Source of the DNA: Massilioclostridium sp965141735
GTDB taxonomy: Bacteria > Bacillota > Clostridia > Oscillospirales > Ruminococcaceae
Direction: 5' to 3'
DNA length: 20,062 bases
NCBI GenBank assembly: GCA_965141735.1
Contig: CBCSOX010000032.1
Location: forward strand, 1 to 20,062
Below are positions 15,062 through 20,062 of the stretch, one piece after another. The position numbers and the translations under genes are program-made. How positions within the stretch are numbered: position 1 is the first letter of the stretch; every line of letters begins with the position of its first letter. Below the pieces are notes generated by a model. The model saw only the letters and a program-made list of their open reading frames with translations, ran no database searches and was not told the origin of the DNA.

Positions 15062-18000
15062 TTATCTGATCTTTTTTCTCCCCCTTGTTTTTTTCGCCTT
15101 GAGCAAAATACAGCCGGACAGGCACGCAACCGCTGCTGCTCCTGCGAATGGGACGCCGTCCGCTGTCGACGGGGGATTCCCCAACCCTACTTGTTGATCC
15201 TCATAGACTGCTGTGAGGACGATGTCCTCTTCGATCGGTGAATTCCAGTTAAACTCCTTGCCGTTTAAAAACCATCCCAAAAAGCGTTTCCCATCCCGCT
15301 CAGGGGCATTCAGAAATTCCGCCAGTTGCCCGTGCTGGATTTGCTGCGTCCCTACAACAACAACCTCTTTTCGGTTTTCGTCGTAATACTGAAAGGTGAT
15401 CGTATGGGATTGTGCCAAAAAACGACTATATTTAAAGTGAATTGAAAGATCGTCGTTTGGAGCAACGAAGGAATAGGTGCTGTATACCATGTTGATGTCC
15501 AGCTTCATCTGTGAATAATCTAAGTCGAGCTCTACTCCCTTAGAATCCAGCACCTCAAATGTGTAAACGATTCCGCTCCAGATATTCACTTTGAATGTGA
15601 AAGAAATCTTGTCCCCCGGGATGAAATATCCAGTGCCGTCTTCAATATACCGAAGGCCGGAATAAAAATAATCAATCGGGCTGTTGACCAGGTTTCCAAA
15701 TGAAATTTGGTTCATTTTCACAAAGCCCGCTGTAACTGCAACTGCCCGCTCGGGCATGACAAATGAATACCTGCCGTCCCCCTGCTCGGCCATAGCAACG
15801 GTATTTCCATCCGAATCCACCGCAGTCACCTTGTCTATGTAATACTTTTTGTCTGCGGTAACCTGTACCTGCACAACCGTTCCCGCCGCATTGTATTCTT
15901 CACTGCCATCGGCAAAGACAATCGTCCCGTTGGAAGCGGGGGAGAGGGTGACCTTTGACTTTTTCACCACTTCCACCGTAATATCCACCTCCGAAGTCCC
16001 CGTCTTGATACTGTAAACCCCATGGCTGGGAGTGAACGACTCCTCTGTGACGGGGATTGTATTTCCGTCCTTGTCCACCGCATGGATGTTTTCGCTTTTG
16101 AGCTGACTGGCTTCATCGCAGAACACCTCAAAGACCACCGTTTTGTTTTGGGGAATGAAAGCCTGGTTTCCCACCACATTTGGCGTGCCTTCTGCAAATC
16201 GCACGGTTGCTGTCCCTGTCCCCACCTTGTTGAGGGTGACGACACAAAAATTCGTGAACTCCGCAGAAACCGTGACATTGTTTTCCCCCATGACAAAGGA
16301 GTATTTTCCCCCGTCAAGGGTAACATCGAGTTCCCTGCCGCCGTATTCCCGCACTGCGAAAGATTTTATCTCAGCGTTTTCCCCCGGTTCTGCGGTAAAA
16401 CTGACGGTTTCCCCGGGGAGAAAAGCGTGTTCCGAGCTGTTGAGTTCCACCCCATCAACTGCGAATTTCAAGGTTCCATTTCCCGAAGGCTGCAGCTGTA
16501 CCGTGTGGCTGCCCGGCGTGATCGCCGTATAGTCCGCCGAGACTGAAACATCCTCCTGCGGCATCACAAATCGGATGCTGTTTTTGTCAGGGGTGGAGGG
16601 GATGCTGTCGTAGCTTTGATTGCCGACCACTGTGTAGTTGGAGACGTAATAGCCGTTGTTGGGCGTTGATTCCACCCACACCGTATCACCGGGCGCAAAG
16701 GTGATCGGGTAGCGCAGCCAATCCGAATTGGCACAGCCGATTTTGGCAAACCGCAGCGATCCGTTGGACGAGTTGCCCAGAGAAACGGTATAACCGCTCC
16801 GATAGGTCACATGCACCGTGACGTCCTGGCTCGGCATGGTAAACTGGTAGGTCTTCGAGGTGGGGGTGAGACGCAGAGCATCCGACGTGGTGTCAAGCAG
16901 TGATGCCGTTTGTCCATCCTGAGCGGTAACCGTGACGGTATCGACCAGTTTTCCCTGATAGGGGCGCACATTGAGCTCGACCTGTTCTCCTGTCTGAAAA
17001 TCGCGGCTCAGCATTCCGTTATTGCCGGAAAACTGCGCTTCTCCATCTGTACTTTTTTCCAGCGCTGCAGTGTGGGAAGCGTATTCTGGAGCCGGCTCTC
17101 CAAACTCCGCAGAGATTGTAACATCCTGATAGGGGCAGGAGAAGGTAGCCAAATAATTTCCCTCTTCATCCCGCTCGAGATAGGAAAGGATGGATTCGGC
17201 AGAGATGGCGTCCGCGTTGTCCGTAAGCACTGTATTTCCGATGAGATCGACTTTGTAAGAGCCGTTCTTCGCGGTCATGGTCAGAGATTTCAGCGTTTTT
17301 CCCTCTTCCGGCTTGATCTTCGCAACCAGCGGCTGGCCGCTGCTCAGCACTTCCCGCGACCCGTTGTAGGCACTGCCCGTCGGTTTCCCCTCTTTATCTG
17401 CGGAATAAACCGACAGCGAACCGTTCCCGGTGTGGTTATAATACAAACTGATTCTCGGGTTTCCGGTCAACACCACCAGCGGTTCTTTGCCCGCCACATC
17501 GCTGTGGTCATAGATATCCCCCTCGACATCAATGGTCACCTGGCTTTGCTTCAGGTTGTCGGCATAAACCGGCTGGGTCACATTCAGCCAGGTTGTGTCG
17601 GCGTCGCCGTTTCCTCCCGTGATATCCATTCTGGGATCCCACTCCATGTTGTTCATCAGCATGAAATTTCCGGTTTTGAGGGTGTTGTGATCATATGAAC
17701 CGGTAGAACGCTCCGCAATATCGGGGAGGTTTGTCAACCCTTGAGATTTCAGGAAGGAAACCAAATGCCCCTTGGAGGCGCTGTAGGGCTTTGTATTCAA
17801 CAAGCTCTGGATTTCACCCACTTCCTTGGGCATATGGTACCAACTCGGGGAATGGCTGTCCTTTAAATTTTCGAAATTCAAATTTAAGATACGGTAATCA
17901 TGCCAAAATCCATCCACAGCAACCGAAACAAAATCCCCGTTGTGCAAAGGGGCGTTGTTTTTGCTGGAGTCGGAATCGCTGTCCCCTTTCAAAATGGTAT

Positions 18001-19222
18001 AGGCGGTAGCGCTGCCGATAGGTTTGACCTGATAGGCTTGATAGGCTTCCTTTGTTTTATCTGCTTCAAATGTGTAGTGGTAGGTTTGTAAGACATTATC
18101 ACTATTGGGCATTTTGACGGAGTAACTTTTTTTGGGCGAATAAGACATTTTGAGCGTGTATTCAAAGTCATACGGCCGCATATATCCAGAAAGTTCTTTG
18201 TGATACAGGCTCATCATCTGCTCGACACCGCGCATGCCGCGGTAGGAGGCGTTGGAAAAATCATTCCAGATCGAGCTGATTTTGTTCTGCTTTTCCGTTT
18301 CACTCAGCGAGGGGTCGGAATTGATCTGCGCCGCGCCGAATTCCACGTACAGCCGGTAGGCGGACAGGTAGGTGCTCAGATAGCCGGCCGCCTCGTTGAT
18401 GCCTGCGGTCATGTTGGTGTAGACGTCGTGTTCAAACGCGTAACCGTCGGTTAGATAGGTATACAGCGCGTTGAGATAGGTGGTGGAGCCGGTCGAATTC
18501 CCCCAACCGCTCCGGTCGGAGATCTCGAGGTCGGGGTGGACCGCCTGGGTGGCCGGATAGGGGCTGATGGCCTGCAAAAACTGATTCAGGTCGCTGTTGA
18601 AATTAAACTCTTTGCCAGTGTGCGGGTCAGAGGTTGTGTTGTAGAAATTTTCAACCGTCTGATAAGCCAGCCGCAACGCCTCCAGATGTTCGCCGGTCGG
18701 TTCGGTGGCGTATGTATGCAGCGCATTTGTCAGGGCCGCATAGTCGTTGTAGACACCGAGGTATTTGTTGTAAAAGCTCACCAGTTGGTTGTGGTACCCA
18801 TCGTAATTGTTGCGGTCTACCGAGGTTTGCAGCTTCTGAATATTCTCCTCTAACTGGGCGGTTGTGCTGAACAGTTCTCCTTGCAGCTGGGTAATCTGCT
18901 GACTGATTTGTTGACAAAGCTCTGTGATTTTCCCCAGGGCCGCGCTCTGCGGGTTTCCCAAAATCCGCTTTGTAAAGCTGAGTACGTCGGACAAAGTCCC
19001 ATCCGTGTGGCTGGCCGCCTGGCCCACGCCGAACATGACGGCACGCTCCAAATATTCCATTCCCAAAGCGCCCCAATTTCCAGTTACGATACTTGTAATC
19101 GCGCCGCGGCGATTGGGGGCTTCCTGTGTAAACGTTCCGGCAAATGCCGTGATCGAGCTGGAAAACAGGATACAAAAACTCAGAGCCGCACAGGTAATTC
19201 TCTTTTTCCACTTGCGTTTCAT
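15062..19222 (-). CDS. Large surface protein: helical head, InlB-type B-repeats, sortase-like tail
   Basis: A 1386-residue exported protein, probably an adhesin. Signal peptide 1-28 (cleavage after AFA). Residues about 30-350 are mostly helical with a coiled-coil-like heptad region (CQQISQQITQLQGELFSTTA). A mixed region (350-600) follows. From about 600 to 1250 are seven divergent InlB B-repeat ends, such as YQFTMPSQDVTVHVTY, IRFVMPQEDVSVSADY, YSFVMGENNVTVSAEF and YSFVMPERAVAVTAGF. Near 1275-1345 is one Listeria-Bacteroides type repeat (RDGKRFLGWFLNGKEF). The tail has PPSTAD (1350-1355), a hydrophobic stretch and KAKKTRGRKKIR, matching a sorting signal with Ala in place of Gly. The start has a perfect AAGGAGG and its own promoter at 19315-19343. 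The head family is not recognised. Confidence 0.85.
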   Translation of the reverse strand: MKRKWKKRITCAALSFCILFSSSITAFAGTFTQEAPNRRGAITSIVTGNWGALGMEYLERAVMFGVGQAASHTDGTLSDVLSFTKRILGNPQSAALGKITELCQQISQQITQLQGELFSTTAQLEENIQKLQTSVDRNNYDGYHNQLVSFYNKYLGVYNDYAALTNALHTYATEPTGEHLEALRLAYQTVENFYNTTSDPHTGKEFNFNSDLNQFLQAISPYPATQAVHPDLEISDRSGWGNSTGSTTYLNALYTYLTDGYAFEHDVYTNMTAGINEAAGYLSTYLSAYRLYVEFGAAQINSDPSLSETEKQNKISSIWNDFSNASYRGMRGVEQMMSLYHKELSGYMRPYDFEYTLKMSYSPKKSYSVKMPNSDNVLQTYHYTFEADKTKEAYQAYQVKPIGSATAYTILKGDSDSDSSKNNAPLHNGDFVSVAVDGFWHDYRILNLNFENLKDSHSPSWYHMPKEVGEIQSLLNTKPYSASKGHLVSFLKSQGLTNLPDIAERSTGSYDHNTLKTGNFMLMNNMEWDPRMDITGGNGDADTTWLNVTQPVYADNLKQSQVTIDVEGDIYDHSDVAGKEPLVVLTGNPRISLYYNHTGNGSLSVYSADKEGKPTGSAYNGSREVLSSGQPLVAKIKPEEGKTLKSLTMTAKNGSYKVDLIGNTVLTDNADAISAESILSYLERDEEGNYLATFSCPYQDVTISAEFGEPAPEYASHTAALEKSTDGEAQFSGNNGMLSRDFQTGEQVELNVRPYQGKLVDTVTVTAQDGQTASLLDTTSDALRLTPTSKTYQFTMPSQDVTVHVTYRSGYTVSLGNSSNGSLRFAKIGCANSDWLRYPITFAPGDTVWVESTPNNGYYVSNYTVVGNQSYDSIPSTPDKNSIRFVMPQEDVSVSADYTAITPGSHTVQLQPSGNGTLKFAVDGVELNSSEHAFLPGETVSFTAEPGENAEIKSFAVREYGGRELDVTLDGGKYSFVMGENNVTVSAEFTNFCVVTLNKVGTGTATVRFAEGTPNVVGNQAFIPQNKTVVFEVFCDEASQLKSENIHAVDKDGNTIPVTEESFTPSHGVYSIKTGTSEVDITVEVVKKSKVTLSPASNGTIVFADGSEEYNAAGTVVQVQVTADKKYYIDKVTAVDSDGNTVAMAEQGDGRYSFVMPERAVAVTAGFVKMNQISFGNLVNSPIDYFYSGLRYIEDGTGYFIPGDKISFTFKVNIWSGIVYTFEVLDSKGVELDLDYSQMKLDINMVYSTYSFVAPNDDLSIHFKYSRFLAQSHTITFQYYDENRKEVVVVGTQQIQHGQLAEFLNAPERDGKRFLGWFLNGKEFNWNSPIEEDIVLTAVYEDQQVGLGNPPSTADGVPFAGAAAVACLSGCILLKAKKTRGRKKIR

Positions 19223-19314
19223 ACGTTTCCTCCTTATTGTCGGGGTTGAACCGAAACAGCGTTTTAAATGGATCCGCGCATCGTTCCGATCTTACGTGAA
19301 AAATCTTCCCTTTT

Positions 19315-19343
19315 ATTTTAAAGAACGATTCTTCTCTTTTCAA
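19315..19343 (-). promoter_or_regulatory. Promoter of the large surface-protein gene
   Basis: On the minus strand TTGAAA (-35, 19343-19338), exactly 17 bp, TAAAAT (-10, 19320-19315). The leader to the ATG at 19222 is about 85 nt and ends in AAGGAGG. Good match, so the gene is probably transcribed alone. Confidence 0.7.
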
Positions 19344-19607
19344 TAGAATTGTCCTGAACGGCTAAATTCCAGCGTCAAATGACAGAACAACTCCCTTGTT
19401 CTCACAACTGGTGATTCCAAATACTGTTTACTGCCGCTACGAGTGAAGTTCTGTCGCACTGCCAGCGTTTTGAGACGCAGCGCATTACATTTCTGCTCGC
19501 AGAAGAATCCGATCCTTGCCCAGTTTTGTGGGGGGGCAGATGTTTTTCTCCGGTCACTGCTTCTCCCCAGATCCTGCGCACAGTAGCTGATCTCGGGATA
19601 GATGAGA

Positions 19608-19800
19608 ATGGGTCCCCAGGAGGCTGGCATAAGTATGCTGGTGACGGTAGAGGTTGCAAACCTCCTTGCCAACTCCCACTGTGGATGCGATAGCCCACAG
19701 ACAAAGCCAAATATAAAATGAAATCCCAAACGACTGGCGTTCTCGAAGGGCAACTAGATCTGCCTGCGGGCAGCATCCTCACAGGGATAAAGGAACCCAT
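19608..19800 (-). ncRNA. Candidate multibranched structured RNA, family unknown
   Basis: Closing helix ATGGGT (19608-19613) with ACCCAT (19795-19800) encloses three arms. These are GCATA/TATGC (19627-19638), GAGGTT/AACCTC (19650-19664), and a long arm pairing GGATGC (19683-19688) with GCATCC (19773-19778) and GCCCACAG (19693-19700) with CTGCGGGC (19764-19771). The one imperfect pair in the long arm is A-C as plus-strand RNA but G-U as minus-strand RNA, favouring minus-strand transcription. The layout does not match 6S RNA (too asymmetric), RNase P, tmRNA or a riboswitch I know. No terminator follows. It could also be a chance fold. Confidence 0.35.
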
Positions 19801-19803
19801 CAG

Positions 19804-20062
19804 CTAAGCTGGTGGTACTACATATGCGTACAAAGGCGTATGCGACTGGAAGCGCCTCAAGGCGCAGATTACCAACGACGCTTGCAAAGTGCTTACATCC
19901 GGTAGCCGATTGCAAACAGATATTCTTTCCATATTCGTTTCGCTCGGTTCACGCTCTAACCTCAGCTTCTCGTATGCTTTCTCAACATAAGCCTTTGGCG
20001 AAAACCATTTTTCAAATATACATTTGCCCATGCGCTGTTTTTCTTTCTCTGCATTTTCTACT
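19804..20062 (-). CDS. 3' end of an unrecognised gene entering from the right edge
   Basis: A frame open from the window edge to TAG at 19804-19806 gives 85 residues. The first half is strongly charged and helical (ENAEKEKQRMGKCIFEKWF, then YVEKAYEKLRLEREPSE) and looks like real protein. The second half is less convincing. An internal ATG at 20031 exists, but nothing shows that it is the start. The DNA coding the second half also has a GCGCC/GGCGC hairpin. I cannot assign a family. It may be a decayed gene end or mobile-element remnant. Confidence 0.35.
   Translation of the reverse strand, partial: VENAEKEKQRMGKCIFEKWFSPKAYVEKAYEKLRLEREPSETNMERISVCNRLPDVSTLQASLVICALRRFQSHTPLYAYVVPPA

Larger units (their letters stand above)
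19223..19803 (-). other. Long region without a gene upstream of the surface-protein gene
   Basis: About 581 bp. It holds the promoter (19315-19343) and a perfect 7-bp hairpin AGAACAA/TTGTTCT with a 5-base loop (19384-19402). A stem TCCCCAGATC/GATCTCGGGA with one mismatch lies at 19564-19598, and a multibranched element at 19608-19800 (separate entry). Two overlapping minus-strand frames of 132 and 137 codons cross the structured part and look like chance frames. A run of seven G is near 19530. Confidence 0.55.

Noticed and set aside
19608..19800. 6S RNA
   Set aside because: Length is right, but single-stranded segments are 13 nt on one side and 65 nt on the other with extra arms, so there is no central bubble of the 6S type.
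19340..19800. Two overlapping minus-strand frames of 132 and 137 codons as genes
   Set aside because: They overlap each other in different frames, cross a strongly structured stretch, contain no known motif and lack start signals.

Overview
The window looks like a chromosomal piece of a Gram-positive, probably anaerobic, gut-type Clostridia member (Bacillota). The evidence is indirect but consistent: strong AGGAGG-type ribosome binding sites, a lipoprotein signal, two surface proteins with sortase-like tails (SPKTGD and PPSTAD), a LytTR/GHKL two-component system, and a secreted glycoside hydrolase next to an AraC-type regulator. I cannot name a species. Fifteen features are called as genes in total counting partial and doubtful ones is not needed to read the map: eleven protein genes are listed, two of them cut by the window edges. 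I see no tRNA, rRNA, CRISPR array or convincing insertion sequence.

Region 1 (1-4802) is a divergent carbohydrate-use pair. A very large secreted GH106-type (alpha-L-rhamnosidase family) enzyme runs leftward off the window start. An AraC-family regulator with a cupin-like sensor domain runs rightward from a near-consensus promoter. The regulator probably controls the hydrolase. A hairpin-rich stretch and a strong two-way terminator (5012-5046) close this unit.

Region 2 (5053-10433, all leftward) is a likely operon or pair of operons. In transcription order it holds a phosphorylation-dead receiver-like protein (TTG start), a two-helix potassium channel overlapping it by ATGA, a wall-anchored 5'-nucleotidase-type phosphoesterase, a beta-propeller-like lipoprotein, and a small cysteine-rich protein placed just before the terminator. 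The phosphoesterase gene has a run of nine G/C pairs just upstream of its sorting signal. Slippage in either direction would remove the anchor.

Region 3 (10608-14984, rightward) is a tightly overlapping three-gene sensory unit: a LytTR response regulator, a type I membrane protein with a large duplicated ectodomain, and a 7TM GHKL histidine kinase. It is transcribed divergently from region 2. A dyad (10506-10540) sits exactly between the two opposing promoters, two bases from each -35 element. I infer that regions 2 and 3 form one signalling locus, with the kinase system acting on, or being modulated by, the pseudo-receiver/channel/ectoenzyme side. This arrangement is the best candidate here for an undescribed system.

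Region 4 (15062-20062, leftward) holds a 1386-residue surface protein with a helical head, InlB-type B-repeats and a sorting-like tail, with its own promoter. Upstream lies about 580 bp without a convincing gene, including a multibranched 193-nt potential RNA structure, and then the 3' end of an unrecognised gene that enters from the right edge.
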